Below, piece by piece: positions 42,996 to 50,830 of a stretch of 64,000 nt of DNA (within the stretch, counting starts at the first letter, position 1; each line of letters opens with the position of its first letter). Both the position numbers and the translations under genes were made by a program. Below the pieces are notes generated by a model. That model was given only the letters and a program-made list of their open reading frames with translations. It was not told the DNA's origin and searched no databases. The stretch covers positions 1 to 64,000 of the forward strand of contig NZ_QJRC01000097.1 of the NCBI RefSeq assembly GCF_013393325.1. The letters are read 5' to 3'. This DNA comes from Pseudomonas hunanensis. Its GTDB lineage: Bacteria > Pseudomonadota > Gammaproteobacteria > Pseudomonadales > Pseudomonadaceae.

Positions 42996-44572
42996 CAGCT
43001 CGCCTCCGCCGTTTCAGTGCTCGTTTTTTTTGCCGCACGCGCGGCGCGCTTGGCTACGGGCTTGGGGCTGCGCAGCATCTTGCTGGCCAGCCAGGCCAGG
43101 AACAGGCCAGTGCCCAGCGCAGTCAGGTCGAAGCCGGCCATGGCCCAGTCACCTTCCGGCAGTGAATGGTTCAAACCCCGATCGGTCGTCAGGCCATTGA
43201 GCAGCGGCAACAAGGTAAAGGCCAGCGCGCCCAACGCCAGTTGCTCGCCCCAGGCCCTGCGCCCACTGCGCAAAACGGCGTGCACCAGCGACAGCCCCCA
43301 GGCGATGAAGAATGCATTGACCTCCCAGTCCGACCTGCCTTCGACACCCATGGGCATCAGCCGGTTGGCCCAGAAGAAGCCCGCCACCGCCAGTAACAGG
43401 CCGCTCATGCTGGCAATATTGAGCACTTCGACCAGGCGTAGCTCGCCTGGCATGTGTGCGCTTTTGGCGTGCTTGAGCTGGCGCTTGCCCAACCACATCA
43501 CCAGCCCGGTGCCGATCACCGCAGTACCGGCCACGCCAAAGAAGAAGTACAACCAGCGCAGCCAGGGCCCGGCGAAGTTACCCATGTGCAACCCGGCGAA
43601 ACTGAACGCGGTCATCATTGCCCCGCTCTCCGGCTTGCCCTGGCTCAGCAGCGCACCACTGGCGCCATCGAAAGTCCAGTTGGCGCTGCGCCGATAAGCC
43701 ACGTGGTCGGCGGCCGATTGCGTAAAGGTGACGCGGGCATTGCTGTCGCCTGGGTTCTGCACCTGGATGTTGCCAATGCGCGCCCCCGGCTGCAGTGCCT
43801 GCACCTTGGCGTACAAACTCGGCAGCGCTACCAGAGGTGTAGCCACTTGGGCAGCCTTGGGCGCATCGTTACGGCCGAACAGGTCATTGAAGTATTTGTC
43901 GGTGTCATTGCCGTAACTGGCCATGATGCCTGCCGGCATCACCATGTACATGAACAGCACCAGGCTGCTGTAGCTGATCATCAGGTGAAACGGCAGCACC
44001 AATACGCCAATAGCATTGTGCCCATCCAGCCAGGAGCGCTGGCCCTTGCCAGGGCGGAAGGTGAAGAACTCCTTGAAGATCTTCTTGTGGGTGATGATGC
44101 CGGTGACCAGCCCCAACAGCATGATGAAAGCGCAGAATGTCGACAGCCAACGGCCAAACGGATGAGGCATCTGCAGCTGGAAATGGAAGCGGTAGAAGAA
44201 CTCACCACCGCGGCTGTCGCGTGCCTCCACCGGCTGGCCGGTCTGGGTATCGAGGGTTTTGCTGACAAAGCCACGCGGCCCGCCATTGGGGTCGCGGTAG
44301 CCCACGCTCAGGGCCGCTTCACGCGCATTGGGCATACGGATGAACCAGGTACCCGAATGCCCGGCATTGTCCTGCAGGTAGCGTTGCGCCACCCCCAGGC
44401 TGTTGACCGGGTCCAGGGCGTGGCTGCGCACTTCGGGCTGCGACCAGTGAGTGATTTCTTCCTTGAAATACGACAGCGTGCCGGTGAGGAAGATGGCGAA
44501 CAACAGCCAGCCGAAGATCAAGCCGGTCCAGGTGTGCAGCCAGGCCATGGCCTGGCGGAAGCCTTCTTTCAT
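42995..44572 (-). CDS. PepSY-domain membrane protein, likely siderophore/iron reductase
   Basis: The 525-residue protein begins M-K-E-G-F-R-Q-A-M-A-W-L-H-T-W-T-G-L-I-F-G-W, the PepSY-associated membrane start, and has about four long membrane segments around a large periplasmic PepSY region, with conserved histidines in membrane helices (for example L-S-T-F-C-A-F-I-M-L). A frame extends 116 codons further upstream, but that part overlaps the DUF3649 gene and is not used. Relatives such as FoxB and PiuB take part in reductive iron release from siderophores, which is inferred here from context. Confidence 0.88.
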   Translation of the reverse strand: MKEGFRQAMAWLHTWTGLIFGWLLFAIFLTGTLSYFKEEITHWSQPEVRSHALDPVNSLGVAQRYLQDNAGHSGTWFIRMPNAREAALSVGYRDPNGGPRGFVSKTLDTQTGQPVEARDSRGGEFFYRFHFQLQMPHPFGRWLSTFCAFIMLLGLVTGIITHKKIFKEFFTFRPGKGQRSWLDGHNAIGVLVLPFHLMISYSSLVLFMYMVMPAGIMASYGNDTDKYFNDLFGRNDAPKAAQVATPLVALPSLYAKVQALQPGARIGNIQVQNPGDSNARVTFTQSAADHVAYRRSANWTFDGASGALLSQGKPESGAMMTAFSFAGLHMGNFAGPWLRWLYFFFGVAGTAVIGTGLVMWLGKRQLKHAKSAHMPGELRLVEVLNIASMSGLLLAVAGFFWANRLMPMGVEGRSDWEVNAFFIAWGLSLVHAVLRSGRRAWGEQLALGALAFTLLPLLNGLTTDRGLNHSLPEGDWAMAGFDLTALGTGLFLAWLASKMLRSPKPVAKRAARAAKKTSTETAEAS

Positions 44573-44874
44573 GGGTTCTGCATCCAGTAGGCAACGCCGC
44601 TGATCATGCCCAGCAACAGGCTTGGCGCCAGCACGCCCAACCACGCACGCCAAGCGCTGCGGCAGGCAAAGCACCAGATGAACGCCAGCAGGTAGAAGAC
44701 GAACGACAGCAGCAGGCCGGTGAGCGTGGCATCCACCTTTGGCATTGGTGCCAGCAAGGCAATGCAGACGCTCGCCAGGGACGCCAGCAAGTAGCCGCCC
44801 AGCAGTGCGGCGAGGCTGCGAGAGGTCACGGCCAGGCGATAGCTGAGCGGGAGGCCGGCGGTTTTGCGCGTCAT
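44569..44874 (-). CDS. DUF3649 membrane protein
   Basis: A 101-residue protein with three hydrophobic segments, starting M-T-R-K-T-A-G-L-P-L-S-Y-R-L-A. DUF3649 proteins occur upstream of PepSY reductase-like genes in Pseudomonas iron loci. It is the first gene of the left-hand iron operon and overlaps PepSY by four bases. The upstream region carries Fur-box-like sequences. Confidence 0.82.
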   Translation of the reverse strand: MTRKTAGLPLSYRLAVTSRSLAALLGGYLLASLASVCIALLAPMPKVDATLTGLLLSFVFYLLAFIWCFACRSAWRAWLGVLAPSLLLGMISGVAYWMQNP

Positions 44875-44906
44875 GGCGAAGGTCCGGGCGTTTTCGGGGT
44901 TGCAAT

Positions 44907-44925
44907 AATAATGATTTCAATTCTC
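44907..44925. promoter_or_regulatory. Fur-box-like sequence 1
   Basis: AATAATGATTTCAATTCTC matches the 19-base Fur consensus GATAATGATAATCATTATC at 13 positions, with the left half nearly intact. It lies 33 bases upstream of the DUF3649 start in the region shared by the two divergent iron operons. Confidence 0.5.
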
Positions 44926-44976
44926 ATAAGCAAAGCCCCAAGACGAGTGACGATTGCCGAGTAGCGCGACCGCCCA

Positions 44977-44995
44977 TATAATGCGAACAATTCTT
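44977..44995. promoter_or_regulatory. Fur-box-like sequence 2
   Basis: TATAATGCGAACAATTCTT matches the Fur consensus at 12 of 19 positions and lies 37 bases upstream of the GTG start of the second sigma-factor gene. It shares ATAATG and AATTCT with the first site 70 bases away. Confidence 0.42.
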
Positions 44996-45031
44996 ACTAC
45001 CAGTTGCGCGATCGAGCGCCGGAGTATCACG

Positions 45032-45526
45032 GTGCCCAGCGCGCTCTCTTCCACGGTCGAAGGCCTTTACCACGCCCATCACAACTGGCTCACCAGCTGG
45101 TTGCGCCGCCGCCTGGGCTGCCCGCAGAGTGCCGCCGACCTGGCCCAGGACACCTACCTGCGCCTGCTGCAGGCCCGCGAAACACCGCAACTGATCGAAC
45201 CTCGCGCATTTCTCGCCACCGTGGCCAAGCGTGTGTTGTGCAACCACTTCCGCCGCCAGGAGCTGGAGCGCGCCTACTTGCAGGCCCTGGCCCAAATACC
45301 GGAAGAAGTGGCACCCAGTGAGGAGCAGAAGGCGATCATCTTCGAGACCCTGCTGGAACTCGACCGCCTGCTGGACGGCCTGCCTCCATTGGTCAAACGT
45401 GCCTTCCTGTTGGCCCAGGTCGACGGCCTTGGCCAAGGCGAAATCGCCCGTGAGCTGGGTATTTCCCTGGCCACGGTAAAACGCTACCTGAGCAAGGCAG
45501 CCATGCGCTGTTACTTTGCCCTGTGA
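45032..45526 (+). CDS. fecI: ECF sigma factor, FecI (second system)
   Basis: The GTG start at 45032 has GGAG seven bases upstream and gives a 164-residue FecI-type sigma factor. Region 2 is S-A-A-D-L-A-Q-D-T-Y-L-R-L-L and P-R-A-F-L-A-T-V-A-K-R-V-L-C-N-H-F-R-R; region 4 is L-P-P-L-V-K-R-A-F-L-L-A-Q-V-D-G and L-G-I-S-L-A-T-V-K-R-Y-L. Its stop overlaps the fecR GTG, and a ferric-citrate-type receptor follows, so it is expected to drive the receptor gene in response to ferric citrate. Fur-like boxes upstream fit iron repression. Confidence 0.9.
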   Translation: MPSALSSTVEGLYHAHHNWLTSWLRRRLGCPQSAADLAQDTYLRLLQARETPQLIEPRAFLATVAKRVLCNHFRRQELERAYLQALAQIPEEVAPSEEQKAIIFETLLELDRLLDGLPPLVKRAFLLAQVDGLGQGEIARELGISLATVKRYLSKAAMRCYFAL

Positions 45527-46449
45527 ACGCCTCGTTCTCTGCGCAGGTTGCGGAGCAGGCCGTGCACTGGCTGATCGAATCTCAGGGCGATGACTTCGGC
45601 CAGGTACAGCAACTGGCGCTTGAGCATTGGCTCCAGGCCAACCAGGAGCACCAGCGAGCCTGGGCCCATATCCAGCAGGTCAACCAGCGGCTGCGCGGTG
45701 TGTCGTCGCCCGTGGTGCATGCAACGCTGCAAGCCCCGCCTTCGCCGGCCAGGCGCCGGGCACTCAAGGCGTTGCTGTTGGTCGGTGTGGCGAGTGCCAC
45801 CGGGCTTGGCCTGCAACAGCACGATCCGCTGCCTGGATTGATGGCCGACTACCGTAGCCCGCTCGGCCAGCGTCGGCGCATGCAGCTGGTTGATGGCAGC
45901 GTGCTGCAACTCAATACCCGCAGTGCCGCAGACGCGCGCTTCGACAGCCAGCAGCGACAGCTGCGTCTGTTCGAAGGTGAACTGGCGTTGCAAGTGGCCA
46001 GCGATGCACGGCCATTGCTGTTGCGCACCGCTGAAGGGGCGCTGCGCCTGGACAGCGGGCGCTTCAACGTGCGCCAGTTCGACGGTTACAGCCTGGTATC
46101 GGTATTCGAGGGGGCTGCCAGCGCGGCTGGGCAGCCACTGCGGGCCGGGCAACAGGCCCGCTTCACCGGCGCCTGGCGATCGGTGACGCCGCTCGACCCT
46201 AATGTCGGGGCCTGGGTAGACGGCATGCTGGTGGCGTCGCAGATGCGCCTGGCGGACTTTCTTGCCGAACTTGGGCGCTATCGCCATGGGCAGTTGGGGT
46301 GTAGCGAACAGGTTGCCGACTTGCGTATTTCTGGATCGTATCCGCTGGATGACAGTGAACGCATCCTGCAGATGCTGGAGGTGGCGCTACCGGTGCGGGT
46401 GCGACGGTTCACCCGGTACTGGGTGACGGTCGAGCCGAAGATCGGGTAG
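45523..46449 (+). CDS. fecR: FecR anti-sigma regulator (second system)
   Basis: The 308-residue protein starts at a GTG that overlaps the sigma stop (GTGA). It has a DUF4880 N-domain, a membrane segment at about 80-98 preceded by A-R-R-R-A-L-K-A-L-L, a close match to the twin-arginine consensus, then a periplasmic FecR domain and a short C-terminal domain. It is the membrane relay between the FecA-like receptor and FecI. E. coli FecR has been reported to need the Tat system, which fits the motif. Confidence 0.9.
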   Translation: MNASFSAQVAEQAVHWLIESQGDDFGQVQQLALEHWLQANQEHQRAWAHIQQVNQRLRGVSSPVVHATLQAPPSPARRRALKALLLVGVASATGLGLQQHDPLPGLMADYRSPLGQRRRMQLVDGSVLQLNTRSAADARFDSQQRQLRLFEGELALQVASDARPLLLRTAEGALRLDSGRFNVRQFDGYSLVSVFEGAASAAGQPLRAGQQARFTGAWRSVTPLDPNVGAWVDGMLVASQMRLADFLAELGRYRHGQLGCSEQVADLRISGSYPLDDSERILQMLEVALPVRVRRFTRYWVTVEPKIG

Positions 46450-46538
46450 AGCCGTACGTACATTTTTTCAATCAAGTGAGCCATTTTTCCAACCTCGCGT
46501 GACAGACATGGCAGAACCCCTCTTTCAGGACCCGACCC

Positions 46539-48863
46539 ATGCCGTTGCGCCACAGCCCGTTCGTCCACGCCCTGCTGTTCACCACCACCCTCGGCCTGGC
46601 CACGCCTGCCGCCTATGCCGAAACCCGCAGCTACCATATCGCCGCCGGCTCGCTTGAAGACGCCCTCAACCAGTTTGGCCGCGAAAGCGGGGCGCTGATC
46701 TCGTTCGGCTCGCAACTGACCCAAGGCATCCACACTCAAGGCCTGGACGGCCAGTACGACGTGCGACAGGGCCTCGATGCACTGCTGCGCGGCAGCGGCC
46801 TGCAGGTGCGGCAGGAAACCGACAACGCCTTCAGCCTGCAGCCCATCGATACCCCCGCTGCGGGTGCGCCGGTCGAGCTCGGTGCTTCCACCGTGGTCGG
46901 CGACTGGCTGGCCGAGGCCCGGCAGGACAATGTGTTCGAGCACCCCGGTGCCCGCGACGTAGTGCGTCGCGAGGAATTCGAGCGCAACGGCGCCACCACC
47001 GCCCGCGAAGTGCTCAACCGTATCCCCGGTGTCAACGCCCCCGACAACAACGGCACCGGTAGCCACGACCTGGCGCTGAACTTCGGCATCCGTGGCCTCA
47101 ACCCACGCCTGGCATCGCGCTCCACCGTGCTGATGGACGGCATCCCGGTGCCCTTCGCCCCGTACGGCCAGCCGCAGCTGTCGCTGGCACCACTGAGCAT
47201 GGGCAACATGGACGCCGTGGATGTGGTGCGCGGTGGCGGCGCGGTGCGCTACGGCCCGCAGAACGTTGGCGGCATCGTCAACTTCGTCACTCGGGCGATC
47301 CCTGAACAGGCCACGCTCAAGGCCGCCATGCAGAACCAGATCAGCCCGTCTTCCAGCCACGATGGCTTCAAGAACAGCGCCAACCTGCTGGTCGGCGGCA
47401 CCAATGCCAACGGCCTGGGCGGCGCCCTGCTGTACTCTGGCACCCGTGGCGGTGACTGGCGCGAACACAGCGACACGCAAATCGACGACCTGATCCTCAA
47501 GGGCAAGCTGCAACTGGACGAAGCCAACAGCCTGCACGCCATGGCCCAGTACTACGAGGGTGAAGCCGACATGCCCGGCGGCCTGAGCACTGCCGATTTC
47601 GCTGCCGACCCGTACCAGTCGACGCGCCTGAAGGACAAGTTCTGGGGCCGCCGCACCCTGTTCAACTTCGGCTACGACTACAAGCAGGACGACCGCCAGT
47701 TCAGCGTCAACAGCTTCTTCACCAAGACCCTACGCAGCGGTTACCTGGACCAGGGCAGCTTCGTCTCGCTGTCGCCACGCGAGTACTGGGTACGCGGCAT
47801 CGAAACCCGCTTCTCGCAGGGCCTGGCCCTTGGCGACAGCTGGCACGAGCTGGGCATCGGCTACCGTTACGTCAACGAAGCCGGCCACGAACTGCGCTTC
47901 CGCGAGCCGGTCAATGGCAGCCTGCCGACCACCGCCAGCCGCAATGACCGCGACACCCGTGGCAGCACCGAAGCCCACGCCATCTACCTGGATGACCGCA
48001 TCGACATCGGCCGCTGGACCATCACCCCCGGTGTGCGCTACGAGATGATCGACTCCGAGCAAAGCAACAAGCTCAACGGCCAGCGCTACCAAGGCAGCTA
48101 CAACACCGCGCTGCCGGCGCTGAACGTGATGTACCACCTGACCGACAGCTGGAACTTGTACGCCAACACCGAGGGCTCGTTCGGCAGCGTGCAGTACAGC
48201 CAGATGCCCAACCGGGTCAGCAGCGGCGAAGTGAAACCGGAAAAGGCGCGAACCTGGGAAGTGGGTACCCGTTATGACAATGGTGACCTGCAGGCCGAGA
48301 TTGGCGCGTTCCTGATCAACTTCGACAACCAGTACGAAAGCAACCAGACCAACGACTCGGTGATCGCCCGCGGCGAAACTCGCCACCAGGGCATCGAGAC
48401 CAGCGTGCGCTACGCGCTCGACGGCCTGAGCCCCGCCCTGGCCGGTTTCGATGTGCATGCCAGCTATGCGTTCGTCGACGCCACTATCCGCGAGGACGGG
48501 CCGAACAAAGGCAACCAAGTGCCGTTCTCGTCACGCCACAAGGGCAACCTGGGCGTGGGCTACACCGATGGCCCTTGGCAGCTGAACCTGGACGGCAGCT
48601 TCCAGAGCAGCCAGTACGCAGACAACGCCAACACCAGCACCGAAAGCGCCGACGGCAGCACCGGGCGCATTCCGGGCTACATGCTGGTCAGCACCCGCGC
48701 CGGGTACGACTTTGGCCCGCAGCTGTCGAACCTGAAAGTGGCGGTTGGGGTGAAGAATCTGTTCAACCGCGAGTACTACACGCGCTCTTACGATGACAAC
48801 AACAAAGGGAAGTACGTGGGTGAGCCGCGTACCTTGTATGTGCAGACGTCGGTGGAATTCTGA
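46539..48863 (+). CDS. fecA: Ferric dicitrate-type TonB receptor with signalling domain
   Basis: The 774-residue precursor has a signal peptide (about 1-27, A-Y-A), an STN domain (about 28-105) and a plug with D-V-V-R-R-E-E-F-E-R-N-G-A-T-T-A-R-E-V-L-N-R-I-P. The barrel ends Y-V-Q-T-S-V-E-F. Length, plug pattern and the FecI-FecR gene pair directly upstream point to FecA, the ferric citrate importer and signal transducer. The 89-base gap before it should hold the FecI-dependent promoter, which I cannot place reliably. A hairpin follows. Confidence 0.88.
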   Translation: MPLRHSPFVHALLFTTTLGLATPAAYAETRSYHIAAGSLEDALNQFGRESGALISFGSQLTQGIHTQGLDGQYDVRQGLDALLRGSGLQVRQETDNAFSLQPIDTPAAGAPVELGASTVVGDWLAEARQDNVFEHPGARDVVRREEFERNGATTAREVLNRIPGVNAPDNNGTGSHDLALNFGIRGLNPRLASRSTVLMDGIPVPFAPYGQPQLSLAPLSMGNMDAVDVVRGGGAVRYGPQNVGGIVNFVTRAIPEQATLKAAMQNQISPSSSHDGFKNSANLLVGGTNANGLGGALLYSGTRGGDWREHSDTQIDDLILKGKLQLDEANSLHAMAQYYEGEADMPGGLSTADFAADPYQSTRLKDKFWGRRTLFNFGYDYKQDDRQFSVNSFFTKTLRSGYLDQGSFVSLSPREYWVRGIETRFSQGLALGDSWHELGIGYRYVNEAGHELRFREPVNGSLPTTASRNDRDTRGSTEAHAIYLDDRIDIGRWTITPGVRYEMIDSEQSNKLNGQRYQGSYNTALPALNVMYHLTDSWNLYANTEGSFGSVQYSQMPNRVSSGEVKPEKARTWEVGTRYDNGDLQAEIGAFLINFDNQYESNQTNDSVIARGETRHQGIETSVRYALDGLSPALAGFDVHASYAFVDATIREDGPNKGNQVPFSSRHKGNLGVGYTDGPWQLNLDGSFQSSQYADNANTSTESADGSTGRIPGYMLVSTRAGYDFGPQLSNLKVAVGVKNLFNREYYTRSYDDNNKGKYVGEPRTLYVQTSVEF

Positions 48864-48869
48864 TCGACT

Positions 48870-48902
48870 GCAAATGGGGGGCCGCTTTGCCGCCCCATTT
48901 GC
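48870..48902 (+). terminator. Hairpin after fecA
   Basis: GCAAATGGGG ... CCCCATTTGC form a 10-bp stem with an inner G/C-rich loop region, 7 bases after the receptor stop. No T-run follows. Probably the transcript end of the fec operon. Confidence 0.55.
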
Positions 48903-49040
48903 AACAAGACATTTATTTTCAAAAAGGGCTTGAATTCGTTTCGTGGTTGCCTGACCTTAGAGTCAAGAGGCGCAGAAATTCCAAGGGTCTCAAGGGCCTA
49001 GGCGCGCCTCCATGCGAGCAAGCTGAATAAGGATTGAATC

Positions 49041-49388
49041 ATGCAAATCCAGGTCAACAGCAGCAACCATTTCGAAGGCAACGCCCGGCTTGATCAGTGG
49101 GTCCGCAGCACACTGCAGAACTCGCTGGAACGTTACGAAGAAGACCTCACCCGTATCGAGGTTCACCTGCGCGACGAGAACGGCGCCAAGCCCGGACCGC
49201 ATGACAAACGCTGCCAGATGGAGGCTCGCCCCAAAGGCCACCAACCGATTTCGGTGACCCACACCGCCACTTCGCTGGACCAGGCAGTGGACGGTGCAGC
49301 CACCAAGCTCAGCCACGCGCTGGAACACTTCTACGGCAAGCTGCGCAGCAAGCGCGGCGCCCTGGAACTGAGTGACCCAGACGCCTGA
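49041..49388 (+). CDS. HPF/RaiA-family ribosome-associated protein
   Basis: A 115-residue protein with the ribosome hibernation-factor fold: M-Q-I-Q-V-N-S-S-N-H-F-E-G at the first strand, R-I-E-V-H-L-R-D-E-N in the middle, and a last helix with S-L-D-Q-A-V-D-G-A-A-T-K-L. It is a short single-domain form without the dimerising tail of long HPF. It probably binds the 30S subunit under stress, but may be a specialised paralogue. It stands alone and ends at a good terminator. Confidence 0.82.
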   Translation: MQIQVNSSNHFEGNARLDQWVRSTLQNSLERYEEDLTRIEVHLRDENGAKPGPHDKRCQMEARPKGHQPISVTHTATSLDQAVDGAATKLSHALEHFYGKLRSKRGALELSDPDA

Positions 49389-49400
49389 TTGGCAATGCAA

Positions 49401-49429
49401 AACGCCCGGCCTAGAGCCGGGCGTTTTTA
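49401..49429 (+). terminator. Rho-independent terminator after the HPF-like gene
   Basis: A perfect 10-bp stem, AACGCCCGGC-CTAGA-GCCGGGCGTT, followed directly by a T-run (GTTTTTAT), 12 bases after the stop. This is one of the two clearest intrinsic terminators in the window. Confidence 0.92.
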
Positions 49430-49509
49430 TTTGCAGCGATCAACGGCACTGAACCAACCCGCCGTTTTGCCAGTCAACTTCTGCACTCATTCGCTGCAGA
49501 AGCCTGAAC

Positions 49510-49800
49510 ATGAACAACCCATTCGAACTCATCAGTGCCGCATTTGCCCCCGAATACCGGGTCAACCTGAGCATCGAAAACCTCGATGGCAGCATCATGC
49601 TGACCCTGTCCGACGACGCAGGCGTGGTCGCCAAGCGCCTCATCACCCAGGCCCAGCGCAACGACCCGGTGCGCCTGCAGCGGGTAATCGACAGCATCCG
49701 CCTGGGCCTGGCCATCGAACTCAGCCAGAACCCCATGCAGGTGCTGGCCGCATTGACCCGCGATGCCCGCCACCACCCACGCCATGTCGTGGCCAACTGA
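49510..49800 (+). CDS. DUF3509 family protein
   Basis: A 96-residue cytosolic protein (M-N-N-P-F-E-L-I-S-A-A-F-A-P-E-Y-R-V-N-L-S). It matches the Pseudomonas-restricted DUF3509 family in length and in the central strand pattern followed by R-L-Q-R-V-I-D-S-I-R-L-G-L-A. Function unknown. It is preceded by a terminator and faces psiE convergently with a gap of only 3 bases, so the two transcripts must overlap. Confidence 0.8.
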   Translation: MNNPFELISAAFAPEYRVNLSIENLDGSIMLTLSDDAGVVAKRLITQAQRNDPVRLQRVIDSIRLGLAIELSQNPMQVLAALTRDARHHPRHVVAN

Positions 49801-49803
49801 GGG

Positions 49804-50274
49804 CTACTTGCCCTCCTCCACTTCCTTGCCGTTGGCATCCAGCACCTTGGTCGAGGGGTAGCGGTACGAGGCGTAGCGCACCACCAGAATCGAGAAGGCC
49901 AGCAACAAGATGCCGCCGCACAGGTACAACAGCCCTTCGTCCGGCGCCTTGTGGTGCGAGACATCGCCGATCAGCAGACGGGTCAGCGCGGTAATCGCCA
50001 CGTACAACAGGAAGCGGATCGGCATGTGGTTGGTCTTGAAGTAGATACCGACCATCGCCCCCAGCTCCAGGTAGATGAACAGCAGCAGGATGTCATCGAC
50101 ACTGACCCCACCCTTGCCAAGCATGTCCAGGAAGGTCACCACTGCCGCATAGGCGGTAATCGCGCCAATGCCGAACAGCGCCAGGTAATGGAAGGCCTCG
50201 ACGCACAGGTTGCCCAGCGAGTCCGCCGAGCCGTGCAGGCCCTTGCGCAGCTTTTCTGCCCACTTGATGTTCAC
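49804..50274 (-). CDS. psiE: PsiE family membrane protein
   Basis: A 156-residue protein with four hydrophobic segments and the PsiE pattern D-I-L-L-L-F-I-Y-L-E-L-G-A-M-V-G-I-Y-F-K-T-N-H-M-P. The family is named for phosphate-starvation induction in E. coli; its molecular function is unknown. The start M-N-I-K-W-A-E-K at 50274 is followed by an amphipathic cytosolic stretch. I see no convincing Pho box in the 231 bases before yebG. Confidence 0.85.
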   Translation of the reverse strand: MNIKWAEKLRKGLHGSADSLGNLCVEAFHYLALFGIGAITAYAAVVTFLDMLGKGGVSVDDILLLFIYLELGAMVGIYFKTNHMPIRFLLYVAITALTRLLIGDVSHHKAPDEGLLYLCGGILLLAFSILVVRYASYRYPSTKVLDANGKEVEEGK

Positions 50275-50448
50275 GATGTTCCATTCCCCGATACGTCTTT
50301 AAGGATGATGCGTCACCGATGTGACGCTTGTGCCATGCAGTTAAAGGGCCAGGCCCTTGGCTTGGAAGGCGACCGATTGCCGCAAGGCACCTGTGTACTA
50401 GGCTTTTGCCGTGAGAATCTGGTTGCGTGGTGATGGCAAATGCCATTA

Positions 50449-50464
50449 CTGTATATAGATACAG
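50449..50464. promoter_or_regulatory. LexA (SOS) box upstream of yebG
   Basis: CTGTATATAGATACAG is a full match to the consensus CTGT-N8-ACAG with an AT-rich centre, 41 bases upstream of the yebG start. LexA should repress yebG and release it on DNA damage. Confidence 0.93.
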
Positions 50465-50505
50465 TAACCAGCAACACAACCAGCAAAAAGGCATAGAGGT
50501 GATGA

Positions 50506-50769
50506 ATGGCCGTCGAAGTGGTGTACCGCAGCAGCCGCGACCCGGAGCGCTTGTTCATGGATAAGGCCGAAGCAGACCGTCACGACAAGATGCTCGAACT
50601 GGCCGAGCGCCTGGCCGAAGTGCTGCACAAGGCAGTGCCGTCGCTGAGCGAGCAACAGGTCGAGGAAGCCGGTATCTACATGGCCAAGAACCGCGATGTG
50701 TTCGCTCGGGCCTTCAAAAGCCAGCCGGATGCCCTGGCCGAGTTGCTAGAGGGTGGCGCTGCCGAGTGA
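50506..50769 (+). CDS. yebG: SOS-inducible protein YebG
   Basis: An 87-residue protein beginning M-A-V-E-V-V-Y-R-S-S-R-D-P-E-R-L-F-M-D-K-A-E-A-D, the YebG family start. It is a small DNA-damage-inducible protein of unclear biochemical role. The perfect LexA box 41 bases upstream supports the assignment. A palindromic hairpin follows the stop. Confidence 0.93.
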   Translation: MAVEVVYRSSRDPERLFMDKAEADRHDKMLELAERLAEVLHKAVPSLSEQQVEEAGIYMAKNRDVFARAFKSQPDALAELLEGGAAE

Positions 50770-50783
50770 TAGCGACGTTGCTG

Positions 50784-50805
50784 CTTCGCGGGTAAACCCG
50801 CGAAG
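50784..50805. repeat. REP-like palindrome after yebG
   Basis: CTTCGCGGGT-AA-ACCCGCGAAG is a perfect 10-base inverted repeat with a 2-base spacer, between the convergent yebG and leucine-dehydrogenase-type genes. Confidence 0.8.
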
Positions 50806-50830
50806 AGGCCAGTAGAGCCAACATCAACAG

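Noticed and set aside
44573..44920. N-terminal extension of the PepSY frame
   Set aside because: The extra 116 codons overlap the DUF3649 gene in another frame and have shadow-like composition; the ATG at 44572 fits the family start.
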